A stretch of 64,000 nucleotides of DNA from MFWN01 sp964594115 (GCA_964594115.1 CAZQLD010000004.1:1-64000), one strand, 5' to 3'. Shown: positions 16,264 through 25,371, counted from the stretch's first letter. The notes: a model not told the origin generated them from the letters alone. Numbers and translations are program-made.

Positions 16264-17661
16264 TTATAGTTCTTTTTCCATGTAAATCCCTTGTTTGTCT
16301 AACTTATACCCTAGTTTTTTATAATACTGTCTTACCCCAACTCCAGAGATAATCTTTAACTTTGGAATTTTGTTGCTTTTTGTTATCTTTTCTGTCTTTT
16401 TGATAAGTTGTTTTCCAAGACCAGAATGCTGCACTTTTCCGCGTTTTCCTAAATTTGTTGCTTGTCCATAAACATGTAGCTCTCTTACTAATGCTTGTTT
16501 ATCAAAAATTCTCAATCTGCACAAAGCAAATAAAATATCATTTTTATTTATAATTTCTAAGAAATATTCATCTCCCTTAGATGCCTTATAGGTTGTTATT
16601 TTTAATTTTATATTCTCAGTATTAATTTGTTGGTATCTGCTTCTTAACCCAATTTCTCTGAAACGGATTTCTTTTATTCTATTGTAGTTCTTTTCTTTAG
16701 AGCTTTCTTTTTTTTCTAAGAAAAGAAACTCCGCTTCTATTTCTTTTCTTAAATCAATTCTTGTTGTTCCAGCAATAAGATAATCTGGCGGAATTTCCCG
16801 CATTACTCTCATAATCCTGCAGTATCTTGGTGTGAGATGAAGAAATTTGATAAGGAGCTCTTTTGTTTCTTTTTCTGTGTAAGGATGATATTTTCTGTCA
16901 TAATAATCTTTTTCTAATTTTGCTCCTTTAATCACCTGGCAAGGATAGATTTTTAGTTGTTCTGGTTTGAAATTTTCGTCTTTAAAGATTTTTTTAAACA
17001 TTCTTATATCTTTTTTCTTATTACTTCCAGGAATTCCTGGCATAATATGGTAGCCAATTTTAAAACCCGAATTTCTAAGCCTTGTTGTTGCATTCACAAC
17101 ATCCATAACAGTATGCCCTCTTTTAACTTTTTTATATATTTTATCATCTATAGCCTGAACTCCCAGCTCAACTCTTGTGCAGCCAAATTCCAACATCCTT
17201 TTAATATCTTTTTTTTCGCATACATCTGGACGTGTTTCTATGCATAAAGCAACACATCGATGCCTTGCAAGTTCATTAATTTTTTTAGCCTGTTCCAAGT
17301 CTTTACTTTTTTTATTATTTAAGGCGTCATAACACTGTTTAATAAAATTATACTGATATTTTACTGGATAATTAAGAAAAGTGCCCCCCATAATAATAAG
17401 CTCTATTTTATTTGTCGGGTGATTCATAGCCTGATAAGCCCTTAATCTTGCTTTAACTTGCTTATATGGGTCATAGTTAAGAAGAAGAGCACGCATTACA
17501 GCAGGAGATTTTGGCGTATAAGACTGAGGAACATTCAGAGTAGGGCAGTAAAGACAGGTTCCGTGCTTACAAGCCCTTGGTTTTAACATTACAGCTAAAG
17601 GAGCTACTCCGCTAAGTGTTTTAGTGGGCTTTCTGATTTCATTTTTTAAGGGAAGTTTCAT
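16264..17661 (-). CDS. elp3: Elp3-type tRNA wobble-uridine acetyltransferase (radical SAM + GNAT), 465 aa
   Basis: Adds the carboxymethyl-type group at C5 of wobble U34 in tRNA, using acetyl-CoA and a SAM radical. The radical SAM cluster site is CKHGTCLYC (Cys31, 36, 39). The following RPDVCEKKDIKRM and MPGIPGSNKKKD regions match the family, and the C-terminal 90 residues are a GNAT domain (RELHVYGQATNLGKRG, then VQHSGLGKQL as the acetyl-CoA loop). Usual archaeal Elp3 has some 70 more residues in front of the SAM domain; here it begins directly with KPTKTLSGVAPLAVM. A Trm9-like methyltransferase lies 1 kb away. Confidence 0.9.
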   Translation of the reverse strand: MKLPLKNEIRKPTKTLSGVAPLAVMLKPRACKHGTCLYCPTLNVPQSYTPKSPAVMRALLLNYDPYKQVKARLRAYQAMNHPTNKIELIIMGGTFLNYPVKYQYNFIKQCYDALNNKKSKDLEQAKKINELARHRCVALCIETRPDVCEKKDIKRMLEFGCTRVELGVQAIDDKIYKKVKRGHTVMDVVNATTRLRNSGFKIGYHIMPGIPGSNKKKDIRMFKKIFKDENFKPEQLKIYPCQVIKGAKLEKDYYDRKYHPYTEKETKELLIKFLHLTPRYCRIMRVMREIPPDYLIAGTTRIDLRKEIEAEFLFLEKKESSKEKNYNRIKEIRFREIGLRSRYQQINTENIKLKITTYKASKGDEYFLEIINKNDILFALCRLRIFDKQALVRELHVYGQATNLGKRGKVQHSGLGKQLIKKTEKITKSNKIPKLKIISGVGVRQYYKKLGYKLDKQGIYMEKEL

Positions 17662-17714
17662 TGTATATTTTAAATTATAAGTATATTTATAAATTTGAGT
17701 TTTTATTGAATATT

Positions 17715-18584
17715 ATGCTTGGAAATTTTACAGAGCAGGCAAGAAAATCAATGAATCTTGCTGTTCGAGAAGCTCAGATGATGGGTAATGAAAAAGTCAG
17801 TCCAGAACATATTCTTTTAGGATTAATTTGTGCAGAAGAAGGTGTTGCTCATTCTTTTTTGAAAAAACAGGGATGTGCTTATAGTGGTCTTAAAGCAATA
17901 GTGGCGGAGAAAGTGCAAACAGGTCCAGAGATAGTGAGTACAGCAGGATTACCCCTTAGTAAATCAGCAAAGAATATTCTCAAAAAAACTGAGGAATGTG
18001 CTTCTATCTTTGGAAGTAAGTTAGTAGATACAGAACATATTTTACATACTCTCGCACAAGTGGAAGGAGTTGCATACCAGGTTTTAAAAGAATCAGGATT
18101 TAAAGTAAGAAAATTAGAAGAAGAGATGGATATAAAAGCGTACCAATCTGTTAAATTTAACCCTCCTGGAAATGTTCACCATTGGTATGTTCCTAAATCT
18201 GAATTCAACCTAACAGAGTACTTAAAGCTACTTTATACTCTAGAAGTTGCGAGTTCTGGAGGTATTGAATATTTTGTTGAGGTGAAAAGACCTAAAGGAA
18301 AAAGAGGCGAAGCTATTTGTCGAATTCCGATTATTAATCTTAGAGGGGCGAGTAGAACTCGCATAGCTAATCTTGAGGAGGGGAATCTTGGAACTCCTGT
18401 GATTGCTTATAATTCAAGAAATCTTGGGCAAATCGCAGATGCTCTTGATTTAAGAAGTTTGTTTGTTTCAGGTGCTCAGGCTTATGAAGAAAAACCTTTA
18501 GCAACAACTATTGCAAGAAGAATAAGGGGCAGATCTAAAAATGCAGATAGTCTTGCAGATAAACTTCTACATCCCTATAAATAA
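17715..18584 (+). CDS. Orphan Clp N-terminal-domain protein, 289 aa
   Basis: Residues 1-140 are two Clp_N repeats as found at the head of ClpA/ClpC/ClpB (FTEQARKSMNLAVREAQM, VSPEHILLGLI, then LVDTEHILHTLA). No AAA+ module follows; instead there is a roughly 150-residue domain of unknown family with basic patches. Clp N-domains receive substrates or adaptors, so this could bind client proteins for another unfoldase or have a new function. I chose ATG 17715, about 20 nt after a TATA box (gtatatttataaattt); an upstream in-frame start would lie inside the promoter. Divergent from elp3. Confidence 0.75.
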   Translation: MLGNFTEQARKSMNLAVREAQMMGNEKVSPEHILLGLICAEEGVAHSFLKKQGCAYSGLKAIVAEKVQTGPEIVSTAGLPLSKSAKNILKKTEECASIFGSKLVDTEHILHTLAQVEGVAYQVLKESGFKVRKLEEEMDIKAYQSVKFNPPGNVHHWYVPKSEFNLTEYLKLLYTLEVASSGGIEYFVEVKRPKGKRGEAICRIPIINLRGASRTRIANLEEGNLGTPVIAYNSRNLGQIADALDLRSLFVSGAQAYEEKPLATTIARRIRGRSKNADSLADKLLHPYK

Positions 18585-18648
18585 TTGGAAATTTGATAGG
18601 ATAATTTGGAAAATAAAAATTTTTATACTTCAAAATTCTTTCTTTTTT

Positions 18649-19263
18649 ATGAATCAGGAAAAAGTCTGGGATGAGATTGCAGAGCAGTGGAGTGAGTATA
18701 GGCAGATACCAAAACCAGGAGTAATTGAATTCTTACAAGGGAAAAAAGGAAAAATTCTTGATTTGGGTTGTGGAAGCGGAAGACATTTTATAAAATTGAA
18801 AGGAATAATTTATGGTGTTGATTTTTCTGAAAAAATGTTAAAATATGCAAAACAAAAGGCAGAAAAATTAAGCATAGAAGTAAGATTAGAAAAAGCAACT
18901 TTAGATAAACTTCCTTTTAAAGATGATTTTTTTGATGCTGCTATTTTTACTGCAACCTTGCAATGCATAGAAACAGAAAAAAAAAGAAAAAAATCATTGC
19001 AAGAATTAAAAAGAGTTTTAAAGCCAGAAGCAGAAGCTTTAATTACTGTTTGGAGCAAAGGGCATAAGAGAGTGAAAAATAAAGGAAAAGAAACAACAAT
19101 CCCTTGGACAGTCAATGAGAAAAAATATTACAGATTTTATCATATTTATGATAAAGAAGAGCTTGAACAGCTTCTAAAAGAAGTTGGATTTAAAATACTT
19201 AAGATTTGGATTTGGGAAAATAAGAATATTTTTGTGATTGTAAAGAAAGCCCAATCTGTATAA
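18649..19263 (+). CDS. Trm9-like SAM-dependent methyltransferase, 204 aa
   Basis: Class I methyltransferase: motif I ILDLGCGSGRH (about 37-47), acidic loop YGVDFSEKML, motif IV-like FDAAIFTATLQCIE and a post-motif helix LQELKRVLKPEAEA. The opening VWDEIAEQWSEYRQIPKPGV...FL matches the Trm9/ALKBH8 family, which methylates the carboxymethyl group on wobble uridine to give mcm5U. Position next to elp3 fits that job. The C-terminal half has the family's IPW and YYRFYHIY segments. ATG 18649 is preferred; the frame is open further upstream but overlaps the Clp_N gene. Confidence 0.8.
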   Translation: MNQEKVWDEIAEQWSEYRQIPKPGVIEFLQGKKGKILDLGCGSGRHFIKLKGIIYGVDFSEKMLKYAKQKAEKLSIEVRLEKATLDKLPFKDDFFDAAIFTATLQCIETEKKRKKSLQELKRVLKPEAEALITVWSKGHKRVKNKGKETTIPWTVNEKKYYRFYHIYDKEELEQLLKEVGFKILKIWIWENKNIFVIVKKAQSV

Positions 19264-19300
19264 ATAAATTTAAAAACCTAGTTTTGATGATTTTTCTACG

Positions 19301-19678
19301 ATGCACACCCAAAAAAAATCAAATCCGTTTAATAGCTATAGTTTTAGTGACCCCACAAAACCTAAGGCAGACAGGGATGTAAAAGTAACTCTTTCTCAAT
19401 TCAATGCCGCTTGTTTAGTAATAGGGCACTATAATGCAACTGTTTCTCAGATTATGAAGGCTATCAAACATAAGAATAATGGGGCAGTTAGGATTACTAG
19501 GGAAGAGCTAACAGAAAGACTAAACAATGCTTGCGAAGCAGGGTATCTTGATTATAAAGATGGAGCATATGAATTTACTGGAGACGGAATAACTGTTGCA
19601 AGAGCAGAAAATAAAAGTACTGGTTGGAAGTATAAACCAAGAAGATGCAAGGTGGGATACATTGGCATCCCTAAATAA
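19301..19678 (+). CDS. Small winged-helix-like protein, 125 aa, unknown
   Basis: After a 25-residue flexible head (NPFNSYSFSDPTKPKADRD) the sequence has the helix-helix-strand-strand order of a winged HTH (VSQIMKAIKHKNNGAVRITR, EELTERLNNACEAGYLDYKD, GAYEFTGDGITVARAEN). It ends in a basic tail. A TATA-like stretch (aaatttaaaaac, 19264-19275) suggests a nearly leaderless mRNA. Possibly a transcription regulator; not certain. Confidence 0.55.
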   Translation: MHTQKKSNPFNSYSFSDPTKPKADRDVKVTLSQFNAACLVIGHYNATVSQIMKAIKHKNNGAVRITREELTERLNNACEAGYLDYKDGAYEFTGDGITVARAENKSTGWKYKPRRCKVGYIGIPK

Positions 19679-19682
19679 AAAA

Positions 19683-20183
19683 TCACTTAACTTTCTTGAT
19701 AAAATCAAACATATTTTTCCTTTCAAACTTCAAGATATCGCCATTTTCTGTATTAATATGCACTCTTAAGATTTCCATGCTGCTTAACATACAATTAAGA
19801 TTCCAAATCTGCTTGTTTTCATGCACTTGGAGAACAGCTATTATTTTTGAGATTTTATTTTCAATTTTCTCCTGTTCTATTTTATCTTGGAGGATTTTTT
19901 CAGCATCATCTAAATCCACTTTCACATCTTTGCTTAGCTTTTGCAGTTTTTGTTGCTTTCCTTCAATTGTTTCAGCTTCTTTAAATGTTATTTCTTTATT
20001 TAAAATAAAAGTAAATATCTTTCCATCTTTTAAAGAGTAATCTAGCTGCTGTTGATTGCTCCCTTCATAGTCAAGAACAAAAAATCCTGCGCATAAGTAT
20101 GCGTCTGGATGCTGCTTTTTAAAATTTTGGAATGCCTGACTGCTTTCTATTTTTTTAAGAGTTGAGTCAAATGAAAGGTTCAT
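19683..20183 (-). CDS. Unknown 166-aa protein, possibly PepSY-like at its end
   Basis: Soluble, without signal peptide. The N-terminal half has a beta-rich part (CAGFFVLDYEG, KIFTFILNKEITF), a coiled middle (residues about 75-110) and a C-terminal segment KQIWNLNCML...ILRVHINTENGDILKF that resembles a PepSY repeat (W...v.id..tG.vl). It ends four bases from the convergent winged-helix gene and its ATG is only nine bases after the serpin stop, so it is likely expressed with the serpin. PepSY modules are known as protease inhibitors, which would fit this neighbour, but the match is weak. Confidence 0.55.
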   Translation of the reverse strand: MNLSFDSTLKKIESSQAFQNFKKQHPDAYLCAGFFVLDYEGSNQQQLDYSLKDGKIFTFILNKEITFKEAETIEGKQQKLQKLSKDVKVDLDDAEKILQDKIEQEKIENKISKIIAVLQVHENKQIWNLNCMLSSMEILRVHINTENGDILKFERKNMFDFIKKVK

Positions 20184-20192
20184 TATTATAAT

Positions 20193-21452
20193 TTATCTAG
20201 GATCAACAACTTCCCCCATAAATAAAATATTTCCTGTCTGTTTCTCCTGTATTATAAATATAAATGGGCGGTCTGCTCTGAAGATTTTTTCTTGAGGCAT
20301 AGCAGTAAGTACCATCACAACAGCAGTTGCAGCTGCTGCTTCTGTGCCTTCTTCATTAACGTCAACATATGCTTGGTGAATTACCTTATCAATAAACAAA
20401 TCTTTTTGTCCAGTCATTCCTGAAAAATCAGCTGCTTCAGCAAATGCAGTTGGCATTCCTAATGCTATAAGATTTTCATTTAAAGTATATTTTGTTTCAA
20501 ATTTAAATTTTGGAAAATAAATAGCACTAAGTTTTTGTTCTTGCATTGAATTTTTCCATTCATTAAGTTTTTCTGTTGTAAGAGAACCAAGAGATTCTAA
20601 ATCTTCTTTTGGAAGCAAGATTAGCATAGAGACTTCTTCGTCTTTATAGGGCATTTCTAAAATTTGTAAATCATCATTTTCAGCATAATTAAAAGTTGCT
20701 TTATCAGGTTTCATATACATCATTGGGACTTTTACTATATTTTCTGGAGCGATCTTAAAATCCTGTTCATGCGTATCACTTTTATCAAACTCCCATTCCC
20801 AATTTCCCTTAAAGTAAATTGCATTTGTTAAAACTAATCTTGTCAGAGGGCCAAGGACTCCTGCTGGAATTAAATCTTTTATTTTATTATTTGTCTGCTC
20901 CTCTATAAAACTATTGATTGTCTGCCTTGATTTTTCTGTTTCTCCAATAAAATCAAGATTTGCTGCCTTTCCTCCATAATATTTTTCTACTGTGGCCAGG
21001 TAAGTATCAAGAAAAGGATAGTCTTTCTGAACCCATAAAGCATTGCCTGTATTTAATTTATAAGATTTATCTTTTTTATTAATTTCATTGTAAATAGCAG
21101 CGAAATTTGGCCTTAGTATTTCATTTTCTGGAAAGTGAAAGACAGATTTCATTTCATCTGCTGTTTTTCCTTTAGCACCCTCATAGGTCATTGCTAATGC
21201 AGAGGAAATACTATAAGGTGAAAAGAAAATATTTCCATTTTCATTTTTGTTAAGTTCAGAATAAAGTTCAAAGGAGAATTGATTGTTTGCATCTACAACT
21301 GCTTGAATACCTTCTTGAGTTGAAGCAATGTCATCTGCTTGCGGAGGCTGGTCTGGCTCATATGGATAAAGAAATAATCCTGCTGTAACAGCTGCTACAG
21401 CAGCTATAACAATTATTGCTATAACCCCCCCACTTACAGCTTTTTGATTCAT
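20193..21452 (-). CDS. Membrane-anchored serpin, 419 aa
   Basis: Serine (or cysteine) protease inhibitor of the suicide type. An uncleaved N-terminal helix (GVIAIIVIAAVAAVTAGLFL) anchors it outside the cell. The serpin core is complete (IFFSPYSISSALAM, NAIYFKGNWEWEF, IDKVIHQAYVDVNEEGTEAA). The reactive-loop hinge GTEAAAATAVVM has the small residues at P12-P9 needed for loop insertion, so it should be inhibitory. By counting from the hinge the scissile bond falls near Leu-Thr-Ala-Met. Ends FIFIIQEKQTGNILFMGEVVDP as in the family. Likely target: an external subtilase-like or chymotrypsin-like protease, perhaps from another cell. Confidence 0.93.
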   Translation of the reverse strand: MNQKAVSGGVIAIIVIAAVAAVTAGLFLYPYEPDQPPQADDIASTQEGIQAVVDANNQFSFELYSELNKNENGNIFFSPYSISSALAMTYEGAKGKTADEMKSVFHFPENEILRPNFAAIYNEINKKDKSYKLNTGNALWVQKDYPFLDTYLATVEKYYGGKAANLDFIGETEKSRQTINSFIEEQTNNKIKDLIPAGVLGPLTRLVLTNAIYFKGNWEWEFDKSDTHEQDFKIAPENIVKVPMMYMKPDKATFNYAENDDLQILEMPYKDEEVSMLILLPKEDLESLGSLTTEKLNEWKNSMQEQKLSAIYFPKFKFETKYTLNENLIALGMPTAFAEAADFSGMTGQKDLFIDKVIHQAYVDVNEEGTEAAAATAVVMVLTAMPQEKIFRADRPFIFIIQEKQTGNILFMGEVVDPR

Positions 21453-21635
21453 ATAACAATGAGAAAAATATAATATATAAAGATATTGATAACTTCCAGG
21501 TTATTTGAAGCTATGTTAAACAATCAATTCATTAAACAGAATAAGCTTGTTTTTAAGAGTTATCACGGTTCTCCTTTAATTTATTATACCTTGATAGTAG
21601 TAACAAATAGTAAGATTTAAATACTCTTTTTACTT

Positions 21636-22718
21636 ATGAAATATATGGAAAAAATGAAGTTAAGCTGGCAAGGAGTTGGAATGTCTACAAATCCTTATCA
21701 AAAAAAGGAGCCATTATCAGCGCACCTGCTTGCTTATTTAAAAAAAGGGTCTGAATCTTCAGAAGAGCATGCGATTATTGTAGCTGATAGCATGCAAGTA
21801 TCTAATTATATGAGATTACATAATCTTAATGAAAAAAAGGCAAGGAAAATTGCTTTAAGTAAGGGCAGGAGAAAAACAAGAGATTTAGAAAAAATATGTC
21901 AAGCTAATGGCCTTAATAATGTGAAAATTTTTAGATTCAATGATATATGGAAGCAAAATCAAGAACAGGCATATAATAAAATCTTAAATATATATAATAA
22001 TGATTCTGAAATTAAAGAGAAAGTTGATTCTATTGTTCCTGAAAGAATAAAGAAAAAGATAAAAAATCACAAATCATTAGCTGAATATACTTTAAAAGAA
22101 ATTGCATTAATTTTAACTGTTCCAGGTGCTAAAATAGGTCATGAAAGAGAAATAACTTATGACAAAGTAGCTTCTTTAATACATCAAAGGTATAATGTTG
22201 GAAATAAGCCTGAATTTCATTATCCTGAGATAGGGTTAGAATATGTTCCAGGTAGAGATACAGAAGTAGAACCTTATTCTTCTTTTGTTTCAGATAGGAG
22301 GATTTTACTTACTGACAGCAGAAAAGAATTTTTAAGAAAAATAAGGGGATTACCTAAAAAAGCGCTTGAGAAGCTAAAAACACAAATTAATGAAGTGTGG
22401 GGCATTGATAATGGGAATTTTGCTGAAGAATTTTATAACACAGCTATAGCCCCAACACATTCCAGATTCCAAAGACCTAAAAGAAGATTAACTATGGCTG
22501 CGTCTATTGCTTTGGCATTAATTACCTTCGGAGGAGTCGGGGCATCATATGTTCATGCAGATGCTAAACAAATTAGACAAAAGCAAATAAACCAAATTCC
22601 TGGATTTGCTTTCTCAGGAGATGTTGACACATCCAGAAAAGCTGTAAAGGAAAAAATTCAGCAAGCTAATGAAATAATTCACGAAAAATACAAGATAAGA
22701 GATTATTTTGATAATTAG
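21636..22718 (+). CDS. Probable cyclodipeptide synthase with a C-terminal membrane tail, 360 aa
   Basis: Cyclodipeptide synthases join two aminoacyl-tRNAs into a diketopiperazine. The hallmarks are here: a catalytic-Ser site VGMSTNPY (Ser17), a Rossmann half with IIVADSMQVSNY, the basic KARKIALSKGRRKTR stretch that contacts tRNA, and the Tyr-x3-Glu motif of the acyl-binding site (EYTLKEIALILTVPGAKIG; Tyr151, Glu155). The order and spacing fit AlbC-like proteins of about 240 aa. After about residue 235 there is an extra region with one membrane helix (about 286-307, MAASIALALITFGGVGASYV) and a short outer or inner tail, not seen in classic members. TATA box agatttaaatac at 21611. Shares its stop tetranucleotide with thrS. 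Confidence 0.75.
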   Translation: MKYMEKMKLSWQGVGMSTNPYQKKEPLSAHLLAYLKKGSESSEEHAIIVADSMQVSNYMRLHNLNEKKARKIALSKGRRKTRDLEKICQANGLNNVKIFRFNDIWKQNQEQAYNKILNIYNNDSEIKEKVDSIVPERIKKKIKNHKSLAEYTLKEIALILTVPGAKIGHEREITYDKVASLIHQRYNVGNKPEFHYPEIGLEYVPGRDTEVEPYSSFVSDRRILLTDSRKEFLRKIRGLPKKALEKLKTQINEVWGIDNGNFAEEFYNTAIAPTHSRFQRPKRRLTMAASIALALITFGGVGASYVHADAKQIRQKQINQIPGFAFSGDVDTSRKAVKEKIQQANEIIHEKYKIRDYFDN

Positions 22719-24442
22719 TCTCTTTTCTCAATCTTATCCTTTAGTTCAGAAATAAATTCTTCTTGATTAACATCAAATCTTGGCTTTTTTCCTCTTTCTC
22801 TTACTGCTATTGTTCCTTTTTCTTCTTCTTTATCTCCGATAGTTATTGTGTATGGAATTTTTATTAATTCTGCGTTTCTGACTTTCTCGTTTATTGTTGT
22901 CCTATTGAAATCAGAATCTGCTGTTATTCCTGCTTGTTTTAGTTTTTCAAGAAATTTTTCAGCTGTTTTTATATTTCTATCTGTAAAACTTAAAACTCTT
23001 GCCTGAATTGGAGAAAGCCAACAAGGGAGATTCCCAGAAGTATGCTCTAATAAAATTCCTATAAATCTTTCTAAAGAGCCATAAAGTACTCTGTGCAACA
23101 TTATTGGGCGCGCTAACTTATTGTTTTTGGTTGTGTATCTGAGATCAAATCTTTCTGGCATTGCAAAATCTAACTGTATTGTTGCAAGCTGCCATGTCCT
23201 ATTGAGAGAATCTTTAACATGGAAATCTATTTTTGGACCATAAAAAACCCCTTCTCCTGGGTTAATTTCAAATTTCATTTTTTTCTTTTTAAGAATTTTC
23301 TGAAGAGTAGATTCTGCCTTGTCCCATAACTTCTCGCTTCCAATTCTTTTTTCTGGGCGAGTAGATAATTCAACATGATGCAATTTAAGATTGAATTCCT
23401 TGTAAAATTTATCTACTAATTCAATAATATTGATTATTTCCTGCTCAATCTGCTTTTCTGTGCAAAAAATATGAGCATCGTCTTGCGTAAACTGGATAAC
23501 TCTGAATAATCCCCCTAAAACTCCTGACAATTCCTGCCTGTGAACAACCCCAAGTTCAGCTATCCTTAAAGGAAAATCTTTATATGATTTAGTAGAATTT
23601 TTATAAACCAACATCCCCCCAGGGCAATTCATTGGCTTGACTGCAAATTTCCTTCCTTCATATTCTGTTAGAAAGATATTTTCTTTATATTTATCCCAGT
23701 GTCCAGAAAGAATCCATAATTTCTTGTCAAGTATCTGGGGTGTTAAAATTTCCTGATAACCTGCTTTCCTATGCTCTTGCCTCCAGAATTTTATTAGCTC
23801 ATTTCTTATTATAAGGCCATTATTATGCCAAAAAACCATCCCAGGAGCTGTCTCTGAAAATGAAAAAAGGTCCATTTTCTTCCCTAAAATCCTATGGTCG
23901 TTATCTTTTAGTTTTCTTGTGTCTAACTTTGATCTCGAGATATGAGCCAGAAGTTGCTTATAATCAACTTTTTTATCTTTATCCTCTATAAACCCAACAG
24001 GTTTTGTTTTCAGTTTCCCTTTAGTAGGTATTTCTCTTGACAGTTCAGAAAGAGGATGTCCCTTACACTTAAGTTCAAACTCTTTGTAATAGCCAAAAGG
24101 TGCTCTCTCTACTTTAAATTTCTTTTTTAATTGTTTCTCTGCTTCTTTCATTGTTCTTTCTGCAAAAGCTGGTGAAGAAAGAGAAGATGAGAGATGGGCA
24201 TAAGGATAAAGGACAATATTTTTGCAAGAAACTTGTTTAGCTATCTCTTTGATATTATCAAGATACTGTTTTATTATCTGCTTATTGAGTTCATCTTGCT
24301 TTTCAACTGCTGTAAATATAACTAAAACTTCTTTTATTTGTTTTTCTTTTTCACTGCTTTTTGTTAATTTTTCTGGCTGGCTTAGGGCTTTTTTTAAAGG
24401 CTTAAACCTTATATAGTCACAATGTAAACTTAGGATTTTCAT
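22715..24442 (-). CDS. thrS: Threonyl-tRNA synthetase, archaeal type, 575 aa
   Basis: Charges tRNA-Thr. The first 140 residues form the archaeal editing domain related to D-aminoacyl-tRNA deacylase (MKILSLHCDYIRFKPLKKAL...), which removes mischarged serine. The catalytic core follows with class II motif 2 (GVVHRQELSGVLGGLFRVIQ), the zinc ligands MNCPGGM and motif 3 (MLHRVLYGSLERFIGILLEH). The C-terminal 90 residues are the anticodon-binding domain. Length is slightly below the usual 600 or so. Convergent with the cyclodipeptide synthase, sharing four bases at the stops. Confidence 0.95.
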   Translation of the reverse strand: MKILSLHCDYIRFKPLKKALSQPEKLTKSSEKEKQIKEVLVIFTAVEKQDELNKQIIKQYLDNIKEIAKQVSCKNIVLYPYAHLSSSLSSPAFAERTMKEAEKQLKKKFKVERAPFGYYKEFELKCKGHPLSELSREIPTKGKLKTKPVGFIEDKDKKVDYKQLLAHISRSKLDTRKLKDNDHRILGKKMDLFSFSETAPGMVFWHNNGLIIRNELIKFWRQEHRKAGYQEILTPQILDKKLWILSGHWDKYKENIFLTEYEGRKFAVKPMNCPGGMLVYKNSTKSYKDFPLRIAELGVVHRQELSGVLGGLFRVIQFTQDDAHIFCTEKQIEQEIINIIELVDKFYKEFNLKLHHVELSTRPEKRIGSEKLWDKAESTLQKILKKKKMKFEINPGEGVFYGPKIDFHVKDSLNRTWQLATIQLDFAMPERFDLRYTTKNNKLARPIMLHRVLYGSLERFIGILLEHTSGNLPCWLSPIQARVLSFTDRNIKTAEKFLEKLKQAGITADSDFNRTTINEKVRNAELIKIPYTITIGDKEEEKGTIAVRERGKKPRFDVNQEEFISELKDKIEKRD

Positions 24443-24553
24443 TTTGCCCTCTTTTTAAAAACAAATAAACTATATTTTTAAACTTATTTAAAGCTCAATC
24501 AAAAACTTTAAATATGGTTGTTACCCTGTAGTAGTCATAAATAATGCGTTAAA

Positions 24554-25363
24554 ATGACTATAAAAAAACATAAGAGAAAAAGCAATTTGAACCGTGAAAG
24601 GAATCCAGGAGAAAGGAAAAGGAACTTTAGAAGAGGCTTTATTATCTCTTTTTTAGTTGCAGCTAGTTGGATTTTTGGAAGAGAAGCAGGGAAAGTATAT
24701 TTTTCACAACCAGTTAATGGAATTCCCACTAGGCAAGAAATAATAAGGACAGAAGATTATTCAGATTTATGGGATGTTAATTTAATATTTGAAAAATGCT
24801 TAAATAAATGCGAAAATATTAGTCCTAATGAATTAGAGGTTAAAGTAGATTCTAATGAGCCAAAAAAGCCTGGTGAACCAAATGAACTAGAAGCAGCATA
24901 TCTGCCTTTGGAAATCTCTCAAAAAGGCATCGAGCTTATAAAAAAATATGAAGATTTTTCTGCAACACCATACCTTGATGCTGATGGATTTGCAATTGCA
25001 TGGGGGCATCAGATTAAAAAAGGAGAGAATTATAATAATATAACAAGACAAGAAGGGGATGCGTTGCTTATAAGGGACCTTAAAACAGTGTATGAGCCAG
25101 CAGTCAGAAAGCATGTTAAAGTTTCATTAACCCAAGGGCAATATGATGCTTTATGCAGTTTTGTTTATAATTTTGGAGAAGAAAAATTAAAGAGGAGCAC
25201 TTTATTAAAAAAATTAAATAAAGGAGATTATAAAGGTGCTGCAGATGAATTTACTCACTGGATTAATGTGTATGTTAACACAGAAGAAGGATATGTGAGA
25301 AGCCCCTTACTAGGACTTGTAAAAAGAAGAACAGAAGAAAGACATCTATTTCTCTCTAATTAA
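24554..25363 (+). CDS. Membrane-anchored GH24 (phage-type) lysozyme, 269 aa
   Basis: Basic head and one hydrophobic helix (about residues 28-42) anchor it, followed by a 75-residue linker. Residues 120-269 are a phage-lysozyme domain: catalytic Glu133 in KYEDFSATPYLDADGF, AWGHQIKKG (Gly151-His152), the YDALCSFVYNFG helix and the closing LLGLVKRRTEERHLF. All usual GH24 landmarks are present. The enzyme cleaves bacterial peptidoglycan, which archaea lack, so it would act on other cells. Phage or bacterial origin is inferred. Promoter is weak to the eye. Confidence 0.9.
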   Translation: MTIKKHKRKSNLNRERNPGERKRNFRRGFIISFLVAASWIFGREAGKVYFSQPVNGIPTRQEIIRTEDYSDLWDVNLIFEKCLNKCENISPNELEVKVDSNEPKKPGEPNELEAAYLPLEISQKGIELIKKYEDFSATPYLDADGFAIAWGHQIKKGENYNNITRQEGDALLIRDLKTVYEPAVRKHVKVSLTQGQYDALCSFVYNFGEEKLKRSTLLKKLNKGDYKGAADEFTHWINVYVNTEEGYVRSPLLGLVKRRTEERHLFLSN

Positions 25364-25371
25364 TAATTCTA

